Positions 23,170 through 34,976 are shown, counted from the first letter of the stretch. The stretch is DNA of 64,000 nucleotides from Neofusicoccum parvum (GCA_020912385.1 CP087219.1:1860001-1924000), one strand, 5' to 3'. Numbers and translations are program-made. Notes: a model not told the origin generated them from the sequence alone.

Positions 23170-24502
23170 ATGAACAACGCCGCCGGCTGGATCTGCCGCC
23201 GATGTCTGCTGCGCTCCTCCTTCCCCGCTAGGTCTGCCGCCTTCGTGCGTCGCCAGACCACCAACGCGTCCCCGGACTCCATCTCTCCCGCCGTGCTCGC
23301 CCGCGCCCGAGCCATCGCCGCCGAGCATGCACAGCTGTCGCAGAAGCTTGTCGACAGCTTCGACACCCGCACCGCGAAGAAGGTCGGCGAGACCGCTCCC
23401 ATCGCCACCGCGCTGAAAGAATGGGAGAAGGCGAACGAGGTTTGCCCGCTCAATGGCTGCTGCACCTCCGTCTCGCTCTAACTCACCGTCTCCGCAGTCA
23501 CTCACCGAGCTACGAGGCCTGCTCAACGACACCTCCGCCGAAAAGGAGCTGCGCGACCTCGCCGCCGAGGACCTCGCCGACACGGCCGCCCAGCTCTCCC
23601 GCGCCTCGCAGTCCCTGACCACGACCCTGGTCCCCAAGCACCCGTTCGCCGACCTGCCGTGCATGCTCGAGATCCGGCCGGGGGCCGGCGGGTCGGAGGC
23701 GGCGCTGTTCGCGGCGGACCTGCTGCGCATGTACCAGACGTACTGCTCGCGGCACGGGCTGCGCGCGCAGCTGGTCAAGTACGAGGACGCCGACGGCGGC
23801 GGCGACCCGCGCGGCTCCGACGCGCCGCTGCAGGAGGCCATCCTCGAGGTCGCCGACGAGGGCGCGTACGGCCGCTTCCGCTGCGAGGCCGGCGTGCACC
23901 GCGTCCAGCGCGTCCCGGCCACCGAGAGCAAGGGCCGCACCCACACCAGCTCCGCGTCCGTGCTGGTGCTGCCCAGCTTGCCCGACGGCGGCGCTGCCAC
24001 CGGTCAGGACTTCGACGATCCGAATAGCGACTACTACGTCGATCCGAAGGAGGTGCGGACCGACATCATGCGTGCGAGCGGCGCCGGTGGGCAGCATGTC
24101 AACAAGACCGAGTCGGCGGTCCGGCTGACGCATATACCGACGGGGACGGTGGCCGCGATCCAGGACTCGCGGTCGCAGCGTGCGAACAGAGATAAGGCGT
24201 GGCAGGTGCTGCGGTCGAGGATAGCGCAGTTGAGGCGTGAAGCTCGTGAGGAGGAGGCGTTGAACTTACGGCGCAGCGTCATTGGTGTCGCGAAGATGGG
24301 ACGTGAACACAAGATCAGGACGTACAATTGGGGACAGCAGCGTGTGACGGACCACCGGAGTGGGCTTACCATTCACGGTCTGGATGATGTGATTGACGGA
24401 GGCGACAATCTGGAAGAAATTATGGAAAGCGTCAGGTCGTGGCTGAGCGATCAGGAGGTTCAGCAAATGATTGCCTTGCAAGAGAGTGAGGAAAAGAAAT
24501 AA
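23170..24502 (+). CDS. MRF1: Mitochondrial peptide chain release factor 1
   Basis: Class I release factor that ends translation on mitochondrial ribosomes at UAA/UAG. Exons 23170-23439 and 23498-24502 give 424 residues; the 58-base intron has branch CTAAC and acceptor CGCAG. The N-terminus (MNNAAGWICRRCLLRSSFPA) is basic and amphipathic, as expected for a mitochondrial presequence. Next come helical domain 1, LEIRPGAGGSEAALFAADL, GVHRVQRVPATES and the catalytic GAGGQHVNKTESAVR near residue 287 with the GGQ tripeptide intact. The C-terminus includes HKIRTYNWGQQRVTDHR. Confidence 0.94.
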
Positions 24503-24684
24503 CTACACAGCCATATTCATATAGGGTGTGAAAACTTGTATTATTGATACCATCCACGATGATCGAAGTAGGCGGTGTGTGCAGGGTAGCTTCTTGCATC
24601 TACCAAAAAGCGAAAGAAGTGTTGTTCATGTCTAAATGCAAATATGATCCTGTAGACGGCGGGAAGATGGCTCTGGAAGGGGGT

Positions 24685-25254
24685 CTATTTCTTCGCAACC
24701 ACACACAACGTAATGCCACCAAGCACCAATGCTATGCCAAACCAAGTTTCTGTATATGTGTTAGGATAGCTTGTGGGGTTGAAAGGTAGAAGAGTACGTA
24801 CCTCTTTCTATGACTTTACGCTCCGCCAACCATTCTCCCAAAACCGTGAATAAAAAGGCACACGAATTCGTTATGGGGACCATGAGACTAAGCTCTGTAC
24901 AAAGAGTCAGAAGACTATGACGCCATTGCACACATTCCACGTACCTGCAGAGCCGAGAAGCAAAAAGAACCACACGCTCCCCGTGATATTGATCAGCAGT
25001 GGCACCGCATATGCTGGCCGCCGGAGCAGGTCTATCACCGCGAATATTACACCCCATAGCTTCCGCTTCACCCAAGACACGCTCGGATCCGTCAAGTATG
25101 GGCGCGACGGCGGAGTGTAATTGACGGCAGCGCGCCGCATAAAGGGGGTTGTCATTCCCCATGCTGCGCCGACGAGCAGGAAGCCGAGGACCCAGCGGAA
25201 GATTGAGGGTTGCGGTTCGTTGGGTGCGTGGATTGCTGGATCGCCGGGGTCCAT
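24685..25254 (-). CDS. TMEM234-like small membrane protein
   Basis: Putative transmembrane family 234 protein, a small multi-helix relative of drug/metabolite-transporter halves, of unknown function. Minus-strand exons 24945-25254, 24802-24894 and 24685-24749 give 155 residues. Four hydrophobic segments are visible: WVLGFLLVGAAWGMTTPFM, YAVPLLINITGSVWFFLLLG, LSLMVPITNSCAFLFTVLGE and WFGIALVLGGITLCVVA. The VGAAWGMTTPF start and GEWLAER turn are typical of the family. Introns of 50 and 52 bases both have GTACGT donors. The 3' exon is only 65 bases. It is divergent from UTP15 across 277 bases. Confidence 0.83.
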
Positions 25255-25531
25255 GGTTGCGGTCTACGAGGAGGAACAAGAGAAAAATCCGAGCGGCCGG
25301 AGACTGTAGGGAGTGGAATCGGCGGAGTAGGACGGAGGGGAGGCCGGGAGGTGTAGTGGAGGTGCACCGGCGCGATGCATCTGGGGAGCCCTGACGCGCG
25401 GGATCCGCATGTTGCCAAGCTTTGCAGGGATGGCCGTCATTGCTTTAGAAAAATATCTCCCGCCGCGCGCATCCTCCACCACAACCAGCTCGAACCTTTC
25501 CCCTCCTCCCGCCCTCGCTCTCTCGCCCACA

Positions 25532-27202
25532 ATGGCAACAGAAGTCCGGCCGCTGCAGCCCGTCAAGCTGCCCGCGGCGCCGTCCGCCTTGACGCCCGAG
25601 CAGAAGTATTGGAAAACCTTCTCGTCGCAGCTTCTGCTGCCGTCGCCGCACTCGTCGCCCGTGACACACATCTCGGCCCCGGCCTTCACGCCCTCGGCCG
25701 CGCAGCTCAGCAGCCCGGAGACATTCGCTGTGACGTCCGGTGGCCGCGTGCAGGTCTTCAGCAGCCGCACGCGCAAGGTTGTCAAGACCATCACGCGCTT
25801 CGGCGTCGAGGACCGCGCGCACTCGGGCGACATCCGCCGCGACGGCCGCGTGCTGCTGGCCGGCGGCGACAGCGGCGCCATCCAGGCCTTCGACGTCAAC
25901 TCGCGCGCCATCCTCAAGACCTGGAAGGAGCACAAGCAGCCCGTGCACGTCACCAAATGGAGCCCCGCCGAGCTGACCACGCTCATGAGCGCCAGCGACG
26001 ACACCACCGTGCGCCTCTGGGACCTGCCGTCCGACAAGAGCACCCAGACGTTTGTGGGACATCAGGATTACGTGCGTTGCGGTGGCTTCATGCCGGGCCA
26101 GGCGGACCGTCTGCTTTTCTCCGGCAGCTACGACCAGACAGTGCGCCTGTGGGACCCGAGGATTAGAGGAAAGGCTGTCATGGTGTTCAAGCACGCTGCC
26201 GCTGTCGAGAGTGTCCTGCCTCTGCCGTCTGGAACCACGCTGCTGGCTTCTGCCGAGAACACTATTTCCGTGCTGGACCTCGTGGCTGGCCGCCCGCTTC
26301 AGCTGCTGCGCAACCACCAGAAAACGGTCACGAGCCTGGCGTTGGCGAACAATGGCGAGCGCGTTCTGAGTGGTGGACTGGATGGGCACGTCAAGGTCTT
26401 CGAGACCACCGGGTGGAATGTCGTTGCAGGCTTCAAGTACCCATCTCCGATTTTGTCTCTCGGCGTCATTGCGTCCGGCACCGCACGGGAAGACAAGCAC
26501 CTCGCTGTCGGTATGGAGAATGGCCTTCTCTCGCTCAAGACACGTTTGTCTGGTCAACAAAAGGTTGCTGCGCGTGAGCGAGCGAAGGAAATGAAGGCAC
26601 TTATGGAGGGGAAGATTGAGGAGTACGATAAGAAGAGGAAGAGGGGAAAGGGCTGGGAAAAGAGGTTGCGTGGAAGGGACTTTACTGGAGAAGGCGCAGA
26701 CATCATTATCGACGGCAACGAGCGAGGCAAGATCAAGAACATGAGCAAGTGGGAGACAGCGCTTCGGAAGGGCCAGTACGAGAAGGCGCTAGATTTGGTG
26801 CTGGAGGCTCAGGTACGTTTTCGTGAGAAGTCTGCTCACTCTGGATTTCACTGACTATTCGATCAGAACCCATCCAAGCAAGACACCCTCACCCTACTGA
26901 CAGCTCTTCGCCACCGCTCAGCCCTGCGCACCGCTTTAAACGGCCGTGACGAGATCACCCTCCAACCCATTCTCAAATGGCTGAACAAGACCATTGGTGA
27001 CCCTCGCCACGTCCAGCTGGCCACAGATGTCGCGTACGTGTTGCTAGACTTGTACTCCGAGGAGATGGGCCAGAGCGCCGAGATCGACGCCTTGGTCGAT
27101 CAACTCCACGACAAGGTCAGGAGGAACGCCGAGATCAGTCAACAGGCATGGAGCACGCAGGGAATGCTGGAGATGTTGATGGCGGGCACGAGTCAGACAT
27201 AA
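25532..27202 (+). CDS. UTP15: U3 snoRNP component Utp15 (WD40 protein)
   Basis: Small-subunit processome (t-UTP) component needed for 18S rRNA maturation in the nucleolus. Exons 25532-26812 and 26867-27202 give 538 residues. The start MATEVRPLQPVKLPA then LTPEQKYWKTF fits the family; an in-frame ATG at 25409 would add 41 unlikely residues. WD repeats include TTLMSASDDTTVRLWDL and LFSGSYDQTVRLWD. A Lys/Arg-rich linker (YDKKRKRGKGWEKRLRGRDF) leads to the Utp15 C-terminal domain, most of it in the second exon (NPSKQDTLTLLTALRHRSAL, then HVQLATDVAYVLLDLYSE). The 54-base intron lies within the C-terminal domain. Confidence 0.93.
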
Positions 27203-27572
27203 CCAACACTTTTTTCCTTTGGCTCGTATTTTTTTTCTTGGGGATGTGGATTGGCTGGATGGACTAGGGTGGATGGACTGAACAGTGGCGGATCAGATGT
27301 GTGTGGCAGCACCTCTTGCATAGCGCTGGCGTTTTTTGGGGAAAACATTACTACTGTAAAGGATATTCGTGGTAACTAGGGGCGTGTAAAGAGATAACGC
27401 CCGTTCAAGACAGGAAAAGTTTATCAATTTCAGAGCATGTGGGGTTTCCGTCAATATTTGAATCACTTGACGACTGATTCATTCGAATATTTTGATTATA
27501 GTACACGTGCACCATGAAACCAGATTCCGTTTACAAGAGCGCCATTGGTCATCACTCTCTGGTTTGATACGC
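27203..27572. other. Intergenic, convergent flanks
   Basis: Spacer between the UTP15 and MRPL22 stop codons, T-rich just after UTP15. No gene seen. Confidence 0.5.
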
Positions 27573-28782
27573 TTACCATAGCAAATGCTGGCGCTGCTGC
27601 TGAATGGGCCTGTCCGGTAGTTGCGTCCAGAGCTTGCGGTTGGCGCGCTTTTGCTGCCTTTCCTCGGACTGCCTTATTCTCGTCGCTTCCTCCTTCAAGA
27701 CCACCGAAATGCCTAGTTCAATGTTAGTCTCCGCAGTTCACAAACAAGAGGAAAGTGTCAGCCAAAACTTACTCGTCATCGGCAAATGCAATACATTTAC
27801 TCTTCCCCTCGCCCTGATATCGTACGCCCTCCCGTACGTACCCCTCCCCACCCACGCCTGATCAACATATATCCCCGTCCGATCCTCAACGACCTTCCTG
27901 GTCCCATTCTTAAGCTCAATCTCCGTCTTCTCGCCCTTCGTCTCACTCGCCTCGCCCAGCCCCATACCCCTCGCCACGGTCGCGTGGTCGCGCGCGTACT
28001 CCAGGTGCTTCAGCACCTCCTTGGCGGCCTTCTTCTTGCTGAAGCGCATCTGCAGGATGGCCTCGTCGATGGGCTTGCCCTGGATCTGGTGGGCCAGCTT
28101 GACCAGCTTCTTGACCGACGTCTTGATCATCGGCGACTTGACCAGGTCCTCGCGCTCGGTGCGCAGCAGCTCGACCCTGCGCGACACGCGGCCCCGCCGC
28201 TGCGCCTCGCGGATCACCATCTTGCGCTGCCACCGCGCGGCGCCCCGCGGGTCCGGGTTGAGCGCGGCGCCCATGGCGTTGGCGTCGCGGTCGGGGAGGC
28301 CGCTGGCGGCGTCGTCGCCGTCGTCGCGCTTCTCGGGTTCGTCCCTGGGGCGCGGCTTTTCGTCCTGGAAGATGGACGAGGAGGAGAGGCCGCCGCGGAT
28401 CTGGGAGGGCCGGCCGGCGGCGCCGGGGCCGTCGGGCTTGTTGCGGAGGTACTGCTCGAGCAGCGGGTTTTTGGGCTTCGGCGGCTCGGCGGCGGCGGAG
28501 GGTTTGACGGTCTTGTCGCGCTTGCGGAGGGAGTTGAAGAGGTCGGAGATGAAAGTGCGGTGCGGCGTGAGGGGGAGCGAGACGGCTGGGGCGGTGTTAG
28601 CTAGTGCTGGGCGGCAGGGCGAGACGGGTGCAGCTGTGCAGCGGTGATGCAGGCGGTGGTTGAAAATCACAGCTTGCCATTGGTGGGCGTTGGAGGACGC
28701 GGGGGATGGATTGAGGCGGGACGGCGATGGGGGGCGGCTCACCTGGCTGGACCAGCCGCCTCGCAGGTATTCTGGCGGACAT
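27573..28782 (-). CDS. MRPL22: Mitochondrial large ribosomal subunit protein uL22m
   Basis: Mitochondrial ribosomal protein of the L22 family, lining the exit tunnel. Minus-strand exons 28743-28782, 27773-28585 and 27573-27712 give 330 residues. The start MSARIPARRLVQPAVSLPLT is basic and hydrophobic like a mitochondrial presequence. The L22 core follows in the second exon: VKKLVKLAHQIQGKPIDEAI, MRFSKKKAAKEVLKHLEYA, then DQAWVGRGTYGRAYDIRARG. The last exon supplies ISVVLKEEATRIRQSEERQ and a stop. Introns are 157 bases (branch GCTAAC, acceptor CCCCAG) and 60 bases. The frame of the second exon stays open far upstream, a GC-content effect, but the splice into the MSARIP exon is the coherent solution. 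Confidence 0.9.
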
Positions 28783-29298
28783 CTGGATGGTGTTGCGGGT
28801 GGCGGTGGTGCAGGCACAGAGGTCGCGGTGTCGCGCTGCAGGCCAGGGCGGGCGGGCCGTCGGTTGAGATTTTCCCGGCCACGGGCGCTTGGGCGCTTGG
28901 GCTGAGCTAAGGCTGCCCTGCCGGCCTCTGCGATGTATGATGCGTGAGGACCAGGCTGCTGGAGCGCCTTACATTGCTCGGCCCAGGCACCACGCGACAG
29001 CCAGCCCGGATCTGACGCTGCGACGGCTGCGCGCCCGGATCCTTCCCGCCGGTGCAGAGGCTCGAGACGTGCGGGCTCGCGATACGAGTGCCTCCAGGTG
29101 GGTGTGGCTAGCGCGACTCGGGCGACGAGTGATTCCACAATTGACGTCTCTCGGCTGCCAGTGCTCCAGTGCTTGTCGTCTGCGCGCGAAGCCATCGCAC
29201 GTCCGACTAAACACCTCCCACCCGCCCCAATCCGTCCCAGCCACGGCGAGCTGGCCATGTCGCACCCCGTCCGCATCTGATCCCCCGAGTCGCCAATC
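28783..29298. promoter_or_regulatory. Shared divergent promoter of MRPL22 and PRP24
   Basis: GC-rich divergent spacer of 516 bases between two start codons. No specific site is assigned. Confidence 0.4.
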
Positions 29299-32200
29299 AT
29301 GAACATCGCAAATCTCCTCAGTCCGCAGGACTCGCCGACCAAAGAGGAATCCCAGACGCCGCCGCTGCGCAGCCCCCAGCCGTCGCAGTCGCCCATCCAG
29401 CGCCCTGGCCGCCCGCAGAAGTCGCGGAAGTCGTCTGGCCTCAGCCAGGTGCAGCAGTACTCGCCGCCGCCGCAGCAGCCCCCGCCGCAGTACCACCAGC
29501 AACACCACCAGCAGCCCCCGCCGCAGCAGCTCGCCCACCACCACCACGGCCAGCCGCCCGCCCACCAGCACCAGCCGCCCCCGCAGCAGCAGCTCCAGCT
29601 GCCGCAGATTCCCACCCCGAATGCCGCCCACTCGTACCGGCAGTACGGCAGCGTGCAGCACGCGCCGTCGCCGGGGCCCCAGCCGGCGCAGAACGGGCGG
29701 AGCATGTTGAGCGCGACGAGCACCCCGACGGGCGACATCAGGAGTCCGCTTCAGCACATGCCTGAGGCCCGCACCCCGCCCGCCCACGCGCGCCCGCAGC
29801 AGCCGCCCATGCACCGCCACGGCTCGACACCCGGCATGGACACGCTGGCAGGTGAGTCAAGAGCCAGAGCCAGAGCCAGCGGCGCGCGTGCCCAAACCGG
29901 CAGCAAGCTGACCCACGCAGATCTCGCGTCCATGCAGCATCACCAGCAGGCCACCCGCCAGAGCAGCCAGGGCCTCAGGTCGCCGCAGGTTTTCCAGCGC
30001 GCGCCGTCCGTGGGGTATGTACCAAATTCTGCTTTGTCCCGCTCCCGCACTAACGCAGGACCCCGCCACAGCTACAACGTCCACAGCCTCACCCGCACCA
30101 TATCCTCCAGCTCCGCAAAGGACATCGCCATGCAGGAGCAGCCGCGCGTGCTCCAGTCCGCCTCGCTCTCCGCCGAGGAAAACAAGGCGATCAGCGACCT
30201 GGTCACCGCCCTCGGCGAGAACTCGTACGACTACACGTCGCACATCAAGCTCGTCGAGCTCCTCACCAAGGGTCTGCGCGACCACGTCACCCCGCCCGAC
30301 CAACCCGATGCCTCCCGCGACCCTTACTCATACGAGCTGCTCGCCGAGCTCCGCCGCGCGCGCCAGACGATGCAGTCGAAGTTTGCGATTGGCGAGGACA
30401 GCTGGATCGCCTGGATAAACGACGAGAAGATGCTAGCGCGCTCCACAGACGACCGTCTGAACTTGATGGAGCTGTGCCTGAAGTCGATCCAGGAGGAGCC
30501 CAGCAGTTCCACTCTGTGGCGCCTGTATGGCGACTACATGCACTGGCTGTGGGCCGCCGCCTTCGACGTGGAGCCGTCGGACTGGACCGAGGAAGACAAG
30601 ATTGTGGGACGGGAGGCCTTCTCGTGGCAGGCTATGAAGGACGTCTGGGACCAGGGTCTGCCCGCCACCCAGTGGCACATGAACGACAGCCACCTCGTGT
30701 GGGACCGCTGGATGGAGATTATGCTGCGAGACCAGGAGGCTCGTCCGGAACCCCAGAAGCTCCACCACCTCAGGAACGCCTTCACCGAGCGCCTGCTGAA
30801 ACCCCATGCGACCTGGGAGAACACTTTCCAGATGTTCTCCAGCTTCACATCCCGATACTTCAACGCCGAGTACGAAGAGACGATGCTGAGCATGACGAAG
30901 CGCGCCAGCCAGGCCAAACAGCAGTTTGCATTGCGTGAGCAGTATGAGCTGAAGGTTGACAGGGCCGTCAAAGCCGGAGACAAGGACGCCGAGTGGGAGG
31001 CTTACTCACAGTATCTAGAATGGGAGGTGCGCAACAAGGGTGTTTTCAGCTTCCACCTCATCAATGCCTTGTACGAGCGTGCCACCCTCCGCTTCTCCAT
31101 TTATGCTACCGTGTGGCAAGATTATGTCCAGGTGCTGATGGAACACCCTAACTCTGGAGTCGAGGTCCTTCCCGTGCTTGAGAGAGGCAGCCGCCACTGT
31201 CCCTGGTCTGGAGAGCTCTGGTCGCACCGCTTACTCACCCTCGAAGCAGAAGGCAGGTCTTTCGACGAGATGGAGAGCGTTAAGCACAGTGCTACTGAGA
31301 CCGGTTTGTTGGATGTCGGTGGTCTGGAAGAGCTGCTGAAGGTCTACATTGCCTGGTGCGGTTTTCTGCGCCGCAAGGCTTTTCATGCTCGCTCCACTGA
31401 GGATGATATTGACATCGCCGAGGTCGGCATTCGCTCCGCTCTGGAACACGTCAAAGAGATCGGAGAGAAGACGTACGGAAAGGAGTTCAAGGGCGACCCG
31501 CAGTACCGTCTGGAGAGGATCAACATCAAGTTCATCACCCAAAGCGGCAACGTACAGTCGGCTCGTGATTGCTGGAAAGCCCTCATCCCCCGGCAAGAGA
31601 ACAGCTACGACTTTTGGTACCGCTACTACATCTGGGAGATGGTCACCTGGTCGAAGTGGGCCATGCGGGACAAGGAGAATTCCGGACAGAGCCTAGAGTC
31701 ACCCCGAGAAGCCACTGAAATCCTACGCCAGGGCCTGAAGAAGGTAACGACGATGGACTGGCCTGAGCCACTCATTGACATGTTCATCAACCACTGTGAG
31801 CAGCATGAGACGGTCCACGAGTACAGGTATGCCATAATTGAGGCAAAAAAGGCCAGGGAGGAAGTTACGATCAGACGTCAGAAAGAGGCCGCTGAAGCTG
31901 CAGCTATTTACCAACAGCAGACGGCCGGCGCCGCAGATGCAACACAGGTAGCCTACGAGGATCCCGCGGCCAATGGCAAGCGTAAGCGGGACTTGGATGC
32001 TGCTTCTGAGGAGAACGCAACAAAAAAGAGCAGGCAAGCGGAGGCAGCAGGCGTGGAGCCCATGGAGGTCGAGCAATCATCTTCGGCTGCGGCACAGCTC
32101 AAGCGCGACCGAGAGCACACGACCATCATCGTCAAGCACATCCCATCCACAACCCCTCAAATAAAGATCCGCCAGTTCTTCACTTCCTGCGGCAAGATCA

Positions 32201-33582
32201 ACAGTATCAACCTCGTCCCTGACGGGAACGGATCTACACAATCAGCAACTGTTGAATTTGAGACACCAGAAGAAGCTCAATTCGCATTATCACGCGATGG
32301 CAAGAAGATCGATGGTGGCAGCATCCAGATCTCGCAGGGCACTGGCAGCACTCTGTGGGTCACAAATTACCCACCGGAGGCTGATGAAACATACATCCGT
32401 GAGCTTTTCAAGGACAATGGCGAGGTCGTCTCGGTGCGGTTCCCATCGCTCAAGTACAACACCCATCGACGCTTCTGCTATGTGACCCTGGGCAGTGCCG
32501 AGGAGGCTGAAGCTGCGTCGAAGGCTCTTAATGGCAAATCACTAGGAAAGAACTTCACACTCAAGGCTCTCGTCTCGGATCCCACCCACAAAGATAATCG
32601 TCAGGGGCCTATGTACGAGGGTCGGGAAGTTTTTGTTGGAAACATCGAGAACAGCGCGACGGACCAGGAGATCCAGGATTTCATATCACCCCTGGAGGGC
32701 TTTGTGAACGTACGCATCCCGAGGAACATGGCTGGCAAGAGCAAGGGTGTTGCCTTTGTTGAGTTTGACACGGCAGAGAATGCAAAGAAGGGTGTGGAGA
32801 GCCTCGACAAGAAAGACTTCAAGCAACGCACCCTCCGTGTCGACATCGCCGAACCAAAGGGCAGCAAGCGTCACGCTACCGCAGTCATCGGCCAGCCTTC
32901 CGCTTCCCCAGAACCTGGCTCTACCCCTGGAGCTGCCGACACAAATGGCGTGCAATCAGGTGCCAACGACCGCCGCGAGCGTACGATTGCTCTGATGAAC
33001 ATTCCGGACACCGTCAATGACGCACGCATCCGAGCAATTGTTGAACCTCACGGTGCGCTGAGAAAGATCGTCCTCATGCCCGAGCATCAGGGTGCTGTCG
33101 TTGAGTTCGCCCACGTGTCTGATGTCGGCAAAGCCAGCTTGGCTCTCGATGGTCAGGAAATCACAACCGGCAGGAACATCCGCATTGGCACTGTAGAGGA
33201 GATGAAGAAGATGCGCGGGGAGAAGAAGGTCGATCGTCTGGGTGCTGCTGGTCCTGCGGGAAAAAAGAAGGATGGCAAAAAGGAGGAGCCCAGCAAGGCT
33301 CCTGCACTGATGCAGCCAGCACCGCGAATAAGTCGACCGGGCCAGCAGGGTGCTAGGAGAGGCGGAAAGGGCGGTTTGGGCACGAAAAGGGCTGGTGGTC
33401 CTTCGTCGGCAGGCGCGAGCAAGGATGTTGAGATGGGTGGTACGGGTGCGGAGGCTTCGATCGGCAAGAGTAACGCGGACTTTAAGGCCATTTTCCTTGC
33501 GTCGAGAGACAAGGGAAAGGATGAGGGTGATGGCGAGAAGAAGGACGGTTGTGACGGGGGCGAAGGCAGTTCCGCGGCGTGA
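29299..33582 (+). CDS. PRP24: U4/U6 snRNP splicing factor Prp24 (SART3-type)
   Basis: RNA-binding factor that anneals U4 to U6 snRNA in spliceosome recycling. An unbroken frame of 1,427 codons begins MNIANLLSPQDSPTKEE. Two likely introns, 29852-29920 (69 bases, GTGAGT, acceptor CGCAG) and 30015-30071 (57 bases, GTATGT, acceptor CACAG), are multiples of three without stops; removing them gives 1,385 residues. Order: Gln/Pro/His-rich N-terminus (about 29460-29620), HAT-type helical repeats, a Lys-rich segment, then RRMs starting near spliced residues 901 (TTIIVKHIPS), 974 (STLWVTNYPP), 1068 (EVFVGNIENS) and 1187 (TIALMNIPD). The C-terminal SNADFKAIFL near 1349 matches the motif that contacts the LSm2-8 ring. 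This HAT-plus-RRM layout is that of SART3; yeast Prp24 lacks the HAT part. Confidence 0.93.
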   Translation: MNIANLLSPQDSPTKEESQTPPLRSPQPSQSPIQRPGRPQKSRKSSGLSQVQQYSPPPQQPPPQYHQQHHQQPPPQQLAHHHHGQPPAHQHQPPPQQQLQLPQIPTPNAAHSYRQYGSVQHAPSPGPQPAQNGRSMLSATSTPTGDIRSPLQHMPEARTPPAHARPQQPPMHRHGSTPGMDTLAGESRARARASGARAQTGSKLTHADLASMQHHQQATRQSSQGLRSPQVFQRAPSVGYVPNSALSRSRTNAGPRHSYNVHSLTRTISSSSAKDIAMQEQPRVLQSASLSAEENKAISDLVTALGENSYDYTSHIKLVELLTKGLRDHVTPPDQPDASRDPYSYELLAELRRARQTMQSKFAIGEDSWIAWINDEKMLARSTDDRLNLMELCLKSIQEEPSSSTLWRLYGDYMHWLWAAAFDVEPSDWTEEDKIVGREAFSWQAMKDVWDQGLPATQWHMNDSHLVWDRWMEIMLRDQEARPEPQKLHHLRNAFTERLLKPHATWENTFQMFSSFTSRYFNAEYEETMLSMTKRASQAKQQFALREQYELKVDRAVKAGDKDAEWEAYSQYLEWEVRNKGVFSFHLINALYERATLRFSIYATVWQDYVQVLMEHPNSGVEVLPVLERGSRHCPWSGELWSHRLLTLEAEGRSFDEMESVKHSATETGLLDVGGLEELLKVYIAWCGFLRRKAFHARSTEDDIDIAEVGIRSALEHVKEIGEKTYGKEFKGDPQYRLERINIKFITQSGNVQSARDCWKALIPRQENSYDFWYRYYIWEMVTWSKWAMRDKENSGQSLESPREATEILRQGLKKVTTMDWPEPLIDMFINHCEQHETVHEYRYAIIEAKKAREEVTIRRQKEAAEAAAIYQQQTAGAADATQVAYEDPAANGKRKRDLDAASEENATKKSRQAEAAGVEPMEVEQSSSAAAQLKRDREHTTIIVKHIPSTTPQIKIRQFFTSCGKINSINLVPDGNGSTQSATVEFETPEEAQFALSRDGKKIDGGSIQISQGTGSTLWVTNYPPEADETYIRELFKDNGEVVSVRFPSLKYNTHRRFCYVTLGSAEEAEAASKALNGKSLGKNFTLKALVSDPTHKDNRQGPMYEGREVFVGNIENSATDQEIQDFISPLEGFVNVRIPRNMAGKSKGVAFVEFDTAENAKKGVESLDKKDFKQRTLRVDIAEPKGSKRHATAVIGQPSASPEPGSTPGAADTNGVQSGANDRRERTIALMNIPDTVNDARIRAIVEPHGALRKIVLMPEHQGAVVEFAHVSDVGKASLALDGQEITTGRNIRIGTVEEMKKMRGEKKVDRLGAAGPAGKKKDGKKEEPSKAPALMQPAPRISRPGQQGARRGGKGGLGTKRAGGPSSAGASKDVEMGGTGAEASIGKSNADFKAIFLASRDKGKDEGDGEKKDGCDGGEGSSAA

Positions 33583-34976
33583 GGAGTGCAGTGTGGGGAT
33601 TCATGATGAAGGCAGTGGGAAGAATCATCGACTCGGAGAATGCAAGCGGAATCGTCAGCATCCAGCAAGGAACAACTTTCACCAACACAACACTACAATC
33701 AACATTGGCGTGCGAGGTGTCATGGAGGGACAATGCTTTTATTGCGAGTGGGGAATCACGTTTCCTGTTTTTCATTTTCTTTCATCCGTTTCTTCCGTGC
33801 GAGCTCAAAAAAGAAAGGGAAGCATCTAAAGAAAGTTGTCGTGTAAAAAAATCGAATGTTGTCGCGTGCATTGTCGTTATTCCTGTTCGTATAGGTCAGG
33901 GTTCTTCTCTCATCTTTTTCTTATCTCCACTTTTTCTTTGCAGCGCTGTATGGGACTCCCTCAGGAAGGGAGTCTCAATTGCTTTTTTTTTTCTTGTTTC
34001 TGGGTTTTTTTCTTTCCGGCATTTTCATCAGCGCCTACTGCTGCGCTGCGACATGGCGTTTCCTCGCTTCTTCCCTGGTGGTTTGCTCTGAGTATAATAT
34101 TCCCTCACCCGTCCTCTTCTTCTGCATCGGTAGTTCGAAAGGAAGGAGCGAAGGAAGGGGAAGGCTTGTTCAGTTGCTGCTGAAGATGTTGTGCTGTATG
34201 ATGTGATGATGCGGGCGAAGAAAGTGAACGAAAGGTTGTCTTGTGGATGATGGTAGTGTGCGCCGCCTCCGCTTCGGCGCGGATTGTTCTTAATTTTGTT
34301 TTCAAATATTCTCTCGGTTTGATTCGGCGGTTTCCGGGTAAGATATTTTTAGTATTTAGTGGCAAATTGCGTCCGGTAGCGACCGTGTCGTGGGTGTTGG
34401 GGTGGGGAGGTGGAGTAAATAGGTAATGCGAATTGTGTCCGGATGAGTGCTTCGACAGTTTCTTTTTCCTTTTTTGGCCTGTGTGTGTACTGAGAGAACC
34501 CGTCAGCGTTGGAGCCTCTTCTCAGGGGTCGTGAAGATGTACATGTATCTCGTAGAGTTTGCCACTGTTGGGCTTGCACATGTACTTCTAGACGAATGCT
34601 TTAACCCATGTGTGAAAGCGCTTGTATTTCATCTGAGCTCCCTGGGTCTTCCTTGCGTAATCTCGTTTCCATTTGTGAGTCCGTCGTAGACCAAGTCACT
34701 CCATCCTCATTTCCCTGCAGCTCGACCACCAAGGGTTTTGCTTTTCTCTCAACCTCCTGTAATTATTGCCCACTTGGGGAAGTCTTTTGGGGGCCAGTCA
34801 TCAAGCCCATACAGCACCGGGGACCAAAGTCCAGTTGACGATGATGAATATTTTTTGGTGACACAATTTTCCGGAAACTTTGTCGTATCCTAGCTCAGTC
34901 CTAACGTTGTTGTTGATTAAATTATAACGGTTCGTGATGTCATTCCAGTCCACAGATATTCATCGTTTAGAGCCAG
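33583..34976. other. Intergenic, T-rich PRP24 3' flank
   Basis: Long spacer. From about 33770 to 34160 it is T-rich on the plus strand with several poly-T runs, consistent with an extended 3' untranslated region. Open frames there are low-complexity and have no family pattern. Confidence 0.5.

Noticed and set aside
28783..29738. Minus-strand frame continuing upstream of MRPL22 to 29738, antisense to PRP24
   Set aside because: It is Cys/Gly/Trp-rich and antisense to Gln/Pro codons. A spliced MSARIP start exon explains MRPL22 fully.
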